From Streptomyces cavernicola (GTDB taxonomy: Bacteria > Actinomycetota > Actinomycetes > Streptomycetales > Streptomycetaceae), in NCBI RefSeq assembly GCF_029968035.1, contig NZ_JASCIQ010000004.1:186001-250000 (forward strand): a stretch of DNA of 64,000 bases, given 5' to 3'. Position 1 is the first letter of the stretch, and every line of letters starts with the position of its first letter. The position numbers and the translations under genes are program-made. Below are positions 48,999 through 57,886 of the stretch, in pieces. Under the pieces are notes generated by a model that was not told the origin of the DNA, did not search any database, and saw only the letters and a program-made list of their open reading frames with translations.

Positions 48999-49153
48999 GT
49001 GAAATTTCCCGGCGCAGCGATGACGCTGCCGTGTCCGGGTCGGAGCAATTTCTGCCGCGCGCTGTGACGAGACGCGCCCCACGGGTCCCCGGTCGGCATG
49101 CCGGGTGATGTGGCTGATGCGGCGGCTCCGCGAGTCGTGAGGAGGTGGTGCGT

Positions 49154-50920
49154 GTGGACGGGACGGAAACGTTCCAGTTCAGCGCCTTGGTGGTGGTAGG
49201 TCTGCTCGTCTTCTTCTACGGGGGGTCCTTCTGGATGTCGACCCGTATCGGCAAGAAGGACGAGAACGCCGATGGGTACATGACCGGCGGGAACAACATC
49301 GGTTTCGGCATGTCCGCCGCCAGCATGACGGCCACCTGGATCTGGGCGGCCTCGATGTACGCGTCCGCGACGTCGGGGTACACGTACGGCATTTCAGGCC
49401 CCATCCACTACGGGCTCTGGGGCGCCCTGATGATCCTCTTCATCTACCCCTTCGGTAAGCGCATCCGCTCCGTCGCCCCGAAGGCGCACACGCTGGCCGA
49501 GGTCATGTACGCCCGGCACGGCCGCTCCAGCCAGCTCATGCTCGCCGGCTCCAACGTCGTCGGCAGCCTCATCAGCCTGATGTCCAACTTCATCGCCGGC
49601 GGTGTGCTGATCTCGCTGCTGTCACCGTTCAACTTCGTGCAGGGCGTCTTCGCCGTGGCCGCGGGCACCCTTCTCTACGCCGTGTGGTCGGGCTTCCGCG
49701 CCTCCGTGCTGACCGACTTCGTGCAGGTCCTCGCGATGCTCGGCGCGGTGGTCGTGATCGTCCCGGTCATCTTCTTCGCGTCCGGCTTCCCGGCGGCGTT
49801 CGAGACGGGTGCGCACCAACTGACCGCGCAGCAGGGCGACTTCTTCTCCAGCGAGGCGTTCATGAACCAGGGCGCCCCCTACATCGCCGCGGTGCTCGCG
49901 TACGCCATCGGCAACCAGACCATCGCGCAGCGGCTCTTCGCAGTGAAGGAGAGCCTGATCAAGCCGACCTTCATCACCGCGACCATCGGCTACGGCGCCA
50001 TGGTCATCGGCGTCGGCATGCTCGGTGTGCTCGCCCTGTACCTCGGCTACGACCCGGGCAGCGACCTGAACAACCTGATCCCCGGCATGGCCGCGACCTA
50101 CCTGCCGCCCGCGTTGCTCGCACTGTTCTTCATCATGATCATCGGCGCGCTGTCCTCCACCGCGGACGCCGACCTCTGCGCCCTGTCCTCGATCACGATG
50201 ACCGACTTCTACGGCCAGGCCGCCGCCGGCAAGGAGAAGGCCAACCCCAGGACGATGCTGCTGGTCGGGCGCATCACCATGGTGGTGGCCACCGCAGCGG
50301 CCGTCGCCTTCGCCAGCATGCGGCTGAGCATCCTCGACCTGCTGGTGTTCGTCGGCGCGCTGTGGGGAGCCCTCGTCTTCCCGGTGCTGGCGAGCTTCTA
50401 CTGGGAGAAGGTCACCAGCAAGGCGTTCACCAGCTCGGTGATCGCAGCGCTCGTGGTCTTCCTGCCGGTCCGTTTCGGCTGGATCCCGACGGACGGTGCG
50501 TTCGGCATCTTCGTGGACGTGGTGTCGGTCATCGGCATCGGTGTCGTCCTCGGTTTGATGACGTTCGGCTTCTTCGGCATCAAGGCAGCGAAGGTCGTCG
50601 GTGTGCTGGCCGCAGTGCTCGCCGCGCCGTTCGCCATCGGGCACCTGCACGAGCACGCGACGCTGTGCGGCTCCCTCGTGGCCTACGCCGTGAGCACCGT
50701 CGTCTGCTGGGCGATGTCCGTGCGGAGCGGCAAGACCTTCGACTTCTCCGTCATCGCCCAGCGCACCGGTGACTTCGACGACGCCTCAGCGCACGCGGCC
50801 GCCGTCTCCGCCGACGACGGAGACAACGGTGGCGACGGTGGCGACGACGGCAAGGCGGGCGTCCCGCAGCAGGCCGTCTCCACCGACGAACGGCCCGCGT
50901 CCGCCGCAAGCGCCAAGTGA
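49154..50920 (+). CDS. Sodium:solute symporter (SSS family)
   Basis: 588 residues from GTG 49154, chosen because AGGAGG (49140-49145) is 8 bases upstream; two GTGs just before it are too close. Thirteen or so membrane segments; Na+-site and family features in MTATWIWAASMYASATSGYT, IGNQTIAQRLFAVKE, IMIIGALSSTADADLCALSS. The tail after residue 560 is acidic and Gly/Asp-rich. Coupled to a small membrane peptide and facing a ureohydrolase gene; substrate probably a guanidino compound or amine (inference). Confidence 0.88.
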   Translation: MDGTETFQFSALVVVGLLVFFYGGSFWMSTRIGKKDENADGYMTGGNNIGFGMSAASMTATWIWAASMYASATSGYTYGISGPIHYGLWGALMILFIYPFGKRIRSVAPKAHTLAEVMYARHGRSSQLMLAGSNVVGSLISLMSNFIAGGVLISLLSPFNFVQGVFAVAAGTLLYAVWSGFRASVLTDFVQVLAMLGAVVVIVPVIFFASGFPAAFETGAHQLTAQQGDFFSSEAFMNQGAPYIAAVLAYAIGNQTIAQRLFAVKESLIKPTFITATIGYGAMVIGVGMLGVLALYLGYDPGSDLNNLIPGMAATYLPPALLALFFIMIIGALSSTADADLCALSSITMTDFYGQAAAGKEKANPRTMLLVGRITMVVATAAAVAFASMRLSILDLLVFVGALWGALVFPVLASFYWEKVTSKAFTSSVIAALVVFLPVRFGWIPTDGAFGIFVDVVSVIGIGVVLGLMTFGFFGIKAAKVVGVLAAVLAAPFAIGHLHEHATLCGSLVAYAVSTVVCWAMSVRSGKTFDFSVIAQRTGDFDDASAHAAAVSADDGDNGGDGGDDGKAGVPQQAVSTDERPASAASAK

Positions 50921-50936
50921 ACGAACAGGAGGCACA

Positions 50937-51068
50937 GTGAACACCCTCGCTCTGAGCGTGTACATCCTGATCTGGCCCGTCATCGTGGCCGGAGTGCTGT
51001 ACACGATCTGCCGCGGTTTCGTCCGTGAGTGGCTGGAGGCCCGCCGTAAGGGACAGCGTCTGATCTGA
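50937..51068 (+). CDS. 43-residue membrane peptide, likely symporter small subunit
   Basis: Starts at GTG 50937 with a perfect AGGAGG 4 bases upstream, 16 bp after the symporter stop. One hydrophobic helix (LALSVYILIWPVIVAGVLYT) then a basic tail (RGFVREWLEARRKGQRL). Such single-helix partners accompany some SSS carriers. Too short for most gene finders. Confidence 0.75.
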   Translation: MNTLALSVYILIWPVIVAGVLYTICRGFVREWLEARRKGQRLI

Positions 51069-51092
51069 GTGCGTGCATGCCGCGCCCGCCCG

Positions 51093-51131
51093 ACAACGGG
51101 TATCGCCACCGCAGTTGGCGATACCCGTTGT
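51093..51131. terminator. Bidirectional terminator between symporter and ureohydrolase genes
   Basis: Perfect 16-bp stem: ACAACGGGTATCGCCA (51093-51108), 7-nt loop, TGGCGATACCCGTTGT (51116-51131), then TGTTTC. It serves both converging transcripts. Confidence 0.88.
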
Positions 51132-51189
51132 TGTTTCGCTGACGGTGCCGCTCGCGGCGCCCCGTCACCTGCGCCGCCGACCGCTCACG

Positions 51190-52188
51190 TCAACCGTGCG
51201 TCGCGGACACCGGTACGGGGACGGCCGCCTGATTCTTCGTCATGAGCGTGATGAGGTCGAACACCACGGTGGCGGCGGCGAGGCAGGTGATTTCGGCGTG
51301 GTCGTACGCCGGTGCGACCTCGACCACGTCACCGCCGACGATGTCGAGTCCGTCGAGGCTGCGGAGCAGGCGCAGCAGCTCCCGGCTGTTGAACCCGCCC
51401 ATCTCCGGAGTGCCCGTCCCAGGAGCGAAGGCCGGGTCGAGCACGTCGATGTCGATCGAGATGTACACCGGCGCGTCGCCCACGCGTCGTCGTACGGCAT
51501 CCGCCGCGCCGTCGATCCCGATCACGTCGAGATCCCCGGCACGGATGGCGCGGAAGCCGAAGGCCTTGTCGTTCACGAGATCCAGCTGGTCGTAGAGCGG
51601 CCCGCGGATACCGAGGTGGATGGACTTGTCCTCGGCGAGCAGCCCTTCCTCGAAGGCGCGGCGGAACACCGTGCCGTGGGTGACCGGAGAGTTGAAGTAG
51701 GTGTCCCAGGTGTCGAGGTGGGCGTCGAAATGGACCAGGGCGAGCGGACCGTGCTGGTCCCGCGCCGCGCGGAGCATGGGCAGCGCGATGGTGTGGTCGC
51801 CGCCGATGGCCACGATGCGCCGGTCGGAGCGGCCCGCGACGTCGCGGGCACAGCGCTCGATCTGGGCGACCGCCTCATCGATGCTGAAGGGCGTACAGGG
51901 GACGTCACCGGCATCGACGGCCTGGACGGTTTCCAGCGGCGCGGTGTCGAGTTCGACGTGGAACCTCGGCCGCAGGTGGCGCGAGGCCTGACGCACGCCC
52001 ATCGGTCCGAAGCGCGCGCCCGGCCGGTACGACGTACCTCCGTCGAACGGCACGCCCAGGACCGCGATGTCGTAGTCGTCGACCGAGCCGATGTCGGGAA
52101 TCCGGGCGAAGGTGCCCAGGCCGGCGAAGCGCGGGACCTTCGTGGCGTCCTGTGAGCCGATCGGAGTGGGCCGGTTGTCGTGGTGCAT
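51190..52188 (-). CDS. Agmatinase-family ureohydrolase 1
   Basis: 332 residues from ATG 52186-52188 (AGGGAG 6 bases upstream; a GTG one codon earlier is too close). It releases urea from a guanidino compound with a dinuclear Mn centre: GGDHTIALP, HFDAHLDTWD and SIDIDVLDPAFAPGTGTPE carry the metal ligands. Agmatine, 4-guanidinobutyrate and 3-guanidinopropionate are the usual substrates. The TYFNSPVTHGTVFRRA substrate loop is of the agmatinase/guanidinobutyrase type. Followed on the same strand by no other gene; the MFS gene precedes it by 12 bp and is probably co-transcribed. Confidence 0.92.
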   Translation of the reverse strand: MHHDNRPTPIGSQDATKVPRFAGLGTFARIPDIGSVDDYDIAVLGVPFDGGTSYRPGARFGPMGVRQASRHLRPRFHVELDTAPLETVQAVDAGDVPCTPFSIDEAVAQIERCARDVAGRSDRRIVAIGGDHTIALPMLRAARDQHGPLALVHFDAHLDTWDTYFNSPVTHGTVFRRAFEEGLLAEDKSIHLGIRGPLYDQLDLVNDKAFGFRAIRAGDLDVIGIDGAADAVRRRVGDAPVYISIDIDVLDPAFAPGTGTPEMGGFNSRELLRLLRSLDGLDIVGGDVVEVAPAYDHAEITCLAAATVVFDLITLMTKNQAAVPVPVSATHG

Positions 52189-52200
52189 CACGGTCTCCCT

Positions 52201-53568
52201 TCAGTTCGTGGTGGTGGTGGGGGTGAGGGCCGGGTCGGCGGGCTTGACCGGGCGCTCGGCTCCCGCGGCGGTGTCGCTGAGTGACCGGTTCCGGGTCTCG
52301 ACGCCCCAGGCCAGCGTGGCCAGCAGCCCGACGACCGACACGACCGCCCCGATGAGCAGCGGCAGATTCCGGCTCTCGGCCAGGGCGAACGGCATCAGGT
52401 AGGTGGCCGCTGCCGCCCCGATGCGGGAGAGCGCGGTCCCCACACCGACGGCGGTGGCGCGGACCTCGGTCGGGAAGAGTTCGTTGGGGTAGACCACCTC
52501 GAGGAAGCTGGAGCCGCCCGAGGCGAGCGCGAAGACACAGACCGCGGCGAAGGAGACCCAGCTCGGCAGACCGGGCATCAGGCCGGGGACAGCCAGGGCG
52601 ACCGCGATGATCCCGAAGGACCAGAGCAGCAACGCCCGTCGGCCGATGCGCTCGACCAGCCAGAGTCCGGGAATGCCGCCGATGACGAACAGCGCGGCGA
52701 GGAAGACCTCCGCGGCGGTACCGCTGATTCCCATGCCCGCCAGCAGGTCGGGGGCGAACGAGTAGAGAGCGAACAGCGGGATCACCTGCGCGGTCCAGAA
52801 GACGCCGACGAACAAGGTGCGCCGGAGATACGGGGCGCGGAACACCGTGCTGTAGCCGGCCTCGGCGACCGCTGGTTCCTCGGCCACGTCCGCCACGCCG
52901 TACCGCGGACCGAACACCTTCTTGACCGCCCGGTCGGCCTCCTCCGTACGGCCCTTGCTGAGCAGCCAGCGTGGCGACTCCGGCGTGCCGAGCCGCAGGA
53001 ACAGGGTCATCACGGCGAACACCGCGGGGCTGGCGAGCATGAAGCGCCAGGCGTCCGCACCGAGTCCTTCGATGCTCACGCCCACGACGTACGCGGCGGC
53101 GGCGCCGAGCGCCCAGACCACGAAGGTGGCACCGAGCAGCCGGCCGCGGAACCGGCGCGGGAGATACTCCGCCAGCAACGACGTGGCGATCGGATAGTCG
53201 GCGCCGATGGCCGCGCCGAGGAGGAAGCGCAGCAGCGTGAGCTGCCAGACCTCGGTCGCGAAGGCGGACAGCACCGAGAACAGCGCCAGCGCCGCGAGGT
53301 CGGCGATGTACATGATGTGCCGGCCGATCTTGTCGGTGACGTATCCGAAGACCGCCCCGCCGAAGAAGATGCCGACCAGGCTGGCGGCCGCGACCAGGCC
53401 CTTGTCGCCGGCGGTCATGTCAAGGGCCGGCGTGAGTGTCGTGAAGGCGACACCGATGATCGCGATCGCGTACCCGTCGATGAACGGTCCGCCCGACGAG
53501 TAGGCGGTCAGTTTCTTGTGGAAGCGCGTGAGCGGTGCGTCGTCGATGAGATTCGATCGAGCAGTCAT
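52201..53568 (-). CDS. MFS transporter (sugar-porter-like) with ureohydrolase 1
   Basis: 455 residues from ATG 53566-53568 (AGGGA upstream). Twelve membrane segments; GYVTDKIGRHIMYI in loop 2-3, RFLLGAAIGADYPIATSLLAE in TM4, PESPRWLLSKGR, LVERIGRRALLLW. Belongs to the 22-type sugar/organic-ion porters. 12 bp before the ureohydrolase start, so the two form an operon, divergent from the PucR gene. Confidence 0.88.
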   Translation of the reverse strand: MTARSNLIDDAPLTRFHKKLTAYSSGGPFIDGYAIAIIGVAFTTLTPALDMTAGDKGLVAAASLVGIFFGGAVFGYVTDKIGRHIMYIADLAALALFSVLSAFATEVWQLTLLRFLLGAAIGADYPIATSLLAEYLPRRFRGRLLGATFVVWALGAAAAYVVGVSIEGLGADAWRFMLASPAVFAVMTLFLRLGTPESPRWLLSKGRTEEADRAVKKVFGPRYGVADVAEEPAVAEAGYSTVFRAPYLRRTLFVGVFWTAQVIPLFALYSFAPDLLAGMGISGTAAEVFLAALFVIGGIPGLWLVERIGRRALLLWSFGIIAVALAVPGLMPGLPSWVSFAAVCVFALASGGSSFLEVVYPNELFPTEVRATAVGVGTALSRIGAAAATYLMPFALAESRNLPLLIGAVVSVVGLLATLAWGVETRNRSLSDTAAGAERPVKPADPALTPTTTTN

Positions 53569-53731
53569 GGAGGAGTCCCTGGCTCGCGGTGGCCATGCCG
53601 AGGTGCTGCACCAGGTGTACGTCGGTTTCACTCACGTCGTGCAGCTGCACAGCGCTCAAAGTTCCCCGGCCGGCTTGTCCATTCGCTCAACACTCCTGTA
53701 CGGACGGTCAGGCTCGGCCTATCGTCGTCCC

Positions 53732-55207
53732 ATGCCGATAGCGGTGGGTGAGTTGCTGGAGATGCCGCACCTGCGGCTGCAACTCCACTCGGGGGCCGGG
53801 GCGTTGGACCGGACCGTCGCGTGGACGCATACAACGGACCTGCCCGAGCCGTGGCGTTGGGTCGCGGGCGGCGAGCTCCTCATGACGAACGGCATGCCGA
53901 TTCCGCGGAGCGCGTCCGGCCAGGAGGAGTTGGTCCGGCAGCTGGTCGAGCACGGTGCCGCGGCGCTGGCCATCGGCGAGCGGATGTACGCCCCGCCGCT
54001 GACCAGGCGGCTGGCGCGGACGAGCGAGGAACTGGGCTTCCCGGTGCTCTGGATCGCTTACCCCATGCCGTTCGTCGCGATCTCCCGCGCGGTCGCCGAG
54101 GCGACACTCCTGGAACAGTCCCAGCGCCTGATCCGCACCGAGCGGATCTACCAGGCGCTGCAACAGATCTCCTCGCAGACCGCCGGTCTCAGGATGTTGA
54201 CCGGTGCGCTCTCCCGCGAGCTCGGCTGCGAGGTCCGGGTGTGCGACCGGGCGACCGGCTGCGACTGGTACCCGGGCGTCGCACCGCTCTCCGCGCGGAT
54301 CCGCACCGCCCTGACCGGGCGTCACGGAAAGCTGCGCGCCGGCGTCGTCGCAGCCCCGCTGGGCGGGGACCGTCGGGCGCTCCTGGTCGATGTACCGACG
54401 CACCCGGACGCGGTGCTCGTCGCCCTTCCCGAGCCCACCGAACAACCGGACGCGCTGCTGCTCCAGCACGCCGCGACCGTGTGTGCCCTGGCGCTCTCCC
54501 AGGCCCGCTTGACCATCGAGCACGACCGCAGGACCGGTGCGGAGCTGCTGCTCCAGATCCTCGATGCCCAGCTGGCCCCGGCCGTGGCCGAGCGGCAGCT
54601 GACAGGGCTCGGCCTCGCACTCGATGAGGTGGTGTGCGTGGTGGCACGGAACGACGAACCGGACCTGCTCAGAAACATGCACCTGAACCTGTGGCGGGCG
54701 GCCGTCGAGCACACCACGGTGCACCGCGGCGGGGGCACCTCGCTCACGCTGCTGCCCGAGGCTGCCGTGCCGGTGCTGGTCCAGGCGCTCGGGCCAGGCG
54801 GCCGGGCGGGTGTCAGCGATCCGGCAGTCCGTGCCGACCGCATCAACGACGCTGTACGAGAGGCGACTTGGGCGCTCGACACTGCCGAGGACGAGGGCGT
54901 GCCACTGCTGCGTTACGCCGATGCCGATCCGCTCCTCGGCCCGCGCAACCCCGTCGAGGCACGCGCCCTCGCCGATCGCGTACTCGGTCGTGTGCTCGCA
55001 CTGCCGTCCGCGCAGGCCGACGAACTGCTGACGACCCTGCGGACGTTCCTCGCAGAGGGCAGGTCCTGGCAGCGCACGGCCGAGGCCCTGCACGTGCACC
55101 GGCAGACCGTGCGCTACCGCATTCGGCGCATCGAGGGCCTGACCGGGAAGCGGATCTCCGACACCGGTGATCTGGCCGCGCTCTGGCTCGCGGTGAAGGC
55201 CGTCTGA
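53732..55207 (+). CDS. PucR-family regulator
   Basis: 491 residues from ATG 53732. N-terminal PucR domain (MPIAVGELLEMPHLRLQLHS, WRWVAGGELLMTNGMPIP), a GGDEF-like middle part and a C-terminal HTH (SWQRTAEALHVHRQTVRYRI, RRIEGLTGKRI). PucR-type proteins control purine, amine and guanidino compound use. Divergent from the MFS-ureohydrolase operon, which it probably governs. A longer open frame to 53516 is not needed. Confidence 0.92.
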   Translation: MPIAVGELLEMPHLRLQLHSGAGALDRTVAWTHTTDLPEPWRWVAGGELLMTNGMPIPRSASGQEELVRQLVEHGAAALAIGERMYAPPLTRRLARTSEELGFPVLWIAYPMPFVAISRAVAEATLLEQSQRLIRTERIYQALQQISSQTAGLRMLTGALSRELGCEVRVCDRATGCDWYPGVAPLSARIRTALTGRHGKLRAGVVAAPLGGDRRALLVDVPTHPDAVLVALPEPTEQPDALLLQHAATVCALALSQARLTIEHDRRTGAELLLQILDAQLAPAVAERQLTGLGLALDEVVCVVARNDEPDLLRNMHLNLWRAAVEHTTVHRGGGTSLTLLPEAAVPVLVQALGPGGRAGVSDPAVRADRINDAVREATWALDTAEDEGVPLLRYADADPLLGPRNPVEARALADRVLGRVLALPSAQADELLTTLRTFLAEGRSWQRTAEALHVHRQTVRYRIRRIEGLTGKRISDTGDLAALWLAVKAV

Positions 55208-55240
55208 AGGCTCGCCTTCCGGCGACCGCGGGGGTAGTGC

Positions 55241-55258
55241 GCCCCACGGCCGTGGGGC
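55241..55258. terminator. Palindromic terminator between pucR and the MFS exporter
   Basis: GCCCCACGGCCGTGGGGC, an 18-bp perfect palindrome that ends exactly at the stop codon of the converging MFS gene. Confidence 0.7.
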
Positions 55259-56635
55259 TCAGAGTCCGTTCCCTGCGCCGTCCGCGCTGCGGCGACGTTC
55301 GCTCCAGTGGTTCGTCAGGCCGGCCAGGATCAGCGCCGCGGCGGTGGCGGCGGACAGCAAGAACCCGGCTGTCGAGCCATGGGCCTGGCTGATGCTTCCG
55401 CCGAGGGCGGTCCACAGCGCCTGGCCGACGACGAGGGCGCAGGCGAGCGTCGTCATGAGGGTGGCTGTCCTGCCCTGCGGGGTACGACGGCCGGCGATGA
55501 CGAACAACGTCACAATCACGCCGCCGACCCCGCATCCCGCACAGGCCAGGGCCACCGTGACCGTCACGACCGAGGTTGCGGCGACGAGCGCGCCCGAGGC
55601 AGCGAGGACGATCGCAGCGCACAGCAGCCAGCGGGTCCGCAGGGACAACCTCTCCGGGACGAAGACGATCAGGATCGCGGTGGCGACCGAGCCGATGCTC
55701 ATCCCTCCGTAGACGATCCCTGTCGACAGCTCCATGCCGCGATCCCGCATGAACAGGGTGAGCGCCGTCAAGGTCGACCCGAAGAACGCCCCGACCAGAA
55801 ACATGCCCAGCGGGAGGATCATGATCCGAGGACGGAGGAGGCTCCGCGCGGCTGCCGGGACCGGTCCTGCTGCCGCCTCATGGTGCTGTGGCAGAGCCGC
55901 CGTCCGGTGAAAGGCGAACGCCACCACGAACACGGCGGCGATCAGGCCCGCGGCGAGCAGCGGGGCCCCGGCGCCGAAAGCCGTGGCCAGCAGGCCGATC
56001 ACCACGGGGCCCAGCACGAACGCCGATTCGTCCGCCACGGACTCGTAACTCATGACAAGTGACAGGAGCGGGTCGCGCCGGCCGTCGGCGGGAGTTCGGG
56101 CGGTCACGTGAGTGATCAGGCGTGTCCGCGACAGCGGCGCGACCTGCGGGGCGCTCGCACCGACGAGGAATCCGACGGCGGCCACCCAGATGATCGACAC
56201 CGCCGAGTACGTCATCAGTACGAAGCCGACCAGAGCGGCGACATTGACGCCGGAACCGATCAGCAGGACCCGGCGCTGACCGTACCGGTCGGCGAAGGAG
56301 CCGGTCATCGGGCCGAAGACCGCCGTGCCGATGCCCGTCATCGCTGACACCGCACCGCTCTGGGCGAGTGAACCCCGCACGTCCGAGACCAGCGTGAGTG
56401 TCCCGACCACGGTCATGGCGAACGGCAGCCGGCTGACGAACGCGAGGGGGAAGAATCCGTATCCGACGAGATCCAGCAGGGCGCGGCCCCTGGACCGGGA
56501 TCCCCCGCTCGGGACGGGACTCGGGGTGGGCGACGGGGCTCCGGTCGTGCTGCGGCCGTCGCGCGCGGCGGACTCCGGCCAGGAAGTGCTCAAGGTCGAC
56601 TCGCTATCGGATCGTCGGGCGTCGGGAGGGCGCAC
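55259..56635 (-). CDS. MFS transporter, exporter-like
   Basis: 458 residues from GTG 56633-56635, preferred because GGAG lies 7 bases upstream; the open frame reaches back to a TTG at 56737 without an RBS. A Pro/Ser-rich 50-residue leader precedes the first of twelve membrane segments (LLDLVGYGFFPLAFVSRLPF). GSFADRYGQRRVLLIGSG in loop 2-3. Substrate unknown; no clear link to neighbours. Confidence 0.75.
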   Translation of the reverse strand: MRPPDARRSDSESTLSTSWPESAARDGRSTTGAPSPTPSPVPSGGSRSRGRALLDLVGYGFFPLAFVSRLPFAMTVVGTLTLVSDVRGSLAQSGAVSAMTGIGTAVFGPMTGSFADRYGQRRVLLIGSGVNVAALVGFVLMTYSAVSIIWVAAVGFLVGASAPQVAPLSRTRLITHVTARTPADGRRDPLLSLVMSYESVADESAFVLGPVVIGLLATAFGAGAPLLAAGLIAAVFVVAFAFHRTAALPQHHEAAAGPVPAAARSLLRPRIMILPLGMFLVGAFFGSTLTALTLFMRDRGMELSTGIVYGGMSIGSVATAILIVFVPERLSLRTRWLLCAAIVLAASGALVAATSVVTVTVALACAGCGVGGVIVTLFVIAGRRTPQGRTATLMTTLACALVVGQALWTALGGSISQAHGSTAGFLLSAATAAALILAGLTNHWSERRRSADGAGNGL

Positions 56636-56820
56636 GCTGACGTGCTCCGACCGCACCACCGGCAGCCCGGCACCGCACGACTGTGCGGCGGCCCCGTACG
56701 ACGCTATGAGCAGCGCCGATTCGGCATCAACAAGCAAAAGGCGAGCGGCTCATAGCCTGTGCCTATGTCCCTGCCTTCACCCCTCCGTGGGGTGGGCGAG
56801 CCCGCTGGGGAGCGGCCCGG

Positions 56821-57630
56821 TCACGGGAGGCGCAGGAGGCGTTCCAGCAGCTCGGCGTCGTAGCGGGCGACGAAGGCGTCGACCTCTTCGAGGAGCCGGT
56901 CGAGGTGGGCCCGCATGAGGTCGGCGGCTCGCTCTGCATCGCGCCCGGCCATGGCCTCGATGATCGAGTCGTGTTCGGCCACGCTCACGGCGCTGTGGTG
57001 GTGCGCTTCCAGGATGACGTCCAGCGCAGCCTCGACGTGGTCATGGCTGTCGTCGAGCACGATGGCGATCATCGCCTGCACCAGAGGGTTCTGCGCCGGA
57101 GCCGCCAGCAGGCGGTGGAACGTGAGCGCGATGTCCCTGGGGGGCCGTTCCTTGGCCCTGGCCCGCTCGTGATGCTCGGCCACCACCTTGCGCAGAGCAG
57201 TGAGTTGGGCGTCGGAGATGTGCGCGGTGGCGTCCCGTACGGCCTCGGGTTCGATGGCCCGCCGGGCCTTGAGCAGATTGAGTACGTCCTGGGCGGTGTG
57301 CACCTCGGACGCCGACACCAGGCTCGCGCTCCTCGAGGTACGCCGCAGGCGCTCGACAGCTCGGCTTCCCGCGGGGGTGAGGACCCGCCCCTTGCCCCCC
57401 ACCTGCAGCGTCAGGCCCTCCGCATCGAGCTGGCGCAGTCGCCGCGCCACGGTGGATTCCGACAGGCGCTGTCCCTGGCCGACCAGTGCGGCACTGATCT
57501 GCCGGGCGCCCACGGGGATACCGGCCTCGTCGATGGCGATGAGCAGTGCGTCGCCGACGGCGTCGGCCGGCCGGCCCGGCACCGCGCGTACGTCACCTGC
57601 GTCACGTACTGCACGTACTGCTTCGTTCAC
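56821..57630 (-). CDS. FCD-domain regulator next to the ACS transporter
   Basis: 269 residues from GTG 57628-57630 (GAGGAG upstream). The N-terminal winged helix is unusual for GntR proteins (ARQISAALVGQGQRLSESTV, ARRLRQLDAEGLTLQVGGKG). The C-terminal half is a typical FCD domain (RRAIEPEAVRDATAHI, ALTFHRLLAAPAQNPLV, EHDSIIEAMAGRDAERAADL). The coding start contains short GTACGTGCA repeats. Divergent from the MFS gene over a 22-bp palindrome. Confidence 0.88.
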   Translation of the reverse strand: MNEAVRAVRDAGDVRAVPGRPADAVGDALLIAIDEAGIPVGARQISAALVGQGQRLSESTVARRLRQLDAEGLTLQVGGKGRVLTPAGSRAVERLRRTSRSASLVSASEVHTAQDVLNLLKARRAIEPEAVRDATAHISDAQLTALRKVVAEHHERARAKERPPRDIALTFHRLLAAPAQNPLVQAMIAIVLDDSHDHVEAALDVILEAHHHSAVSVAEHDSIIEAMAGRDAERAADLMRAHLDRLLEEVDAFVARYDAELLERLLRLP

Positions 57631-57734
57631 AGCGCTCCTCGCGGGGCGGCGGTGTTCGGCGAACCGCCGCCAAGTTCTCCAGGGTCCTGGATGAAGTCTG
57701 CCATGCATGAGGGTCCACCATCACAAACGACCTA

Positions 57735-57756
57735 GGTCCGTCACTATTGACGGACC
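57735..57756. promoter_or_regulatory. 22-bp palindromic operator between the FCD regulator and the ACS transporter
   Basis: Perfect 9-bp arms GGTCCGTCA (57735-57743) and TGACGGACC (57748-57756) around CTAT. It lies in the 256-bp divergent promoter region and is almost certainly the binding site of the FCD regulator. Confidence 0.75.
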
Positions 57757-57886
57757 CCTGTCGTCGGCGGCACACTCCTCGCAATCGATGAGCCGCCGGC
57801 TCTGCGCGGAGACGCAACCGGGTGATCGTCCGGCGTCGGCACGGCACACGTGGCGGCTCGGGCTCAGGTCTCCAGGAGGAGATGCG

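Noticed and set aside
48960..49010. tRNA-like fragment (TCGAATC loop in a GC stem)
   Set aside because: The stem-loop lacks the spacing of a T-arm, and no acceptor, D or anticodon arms fold around it; a terminator explains it better.
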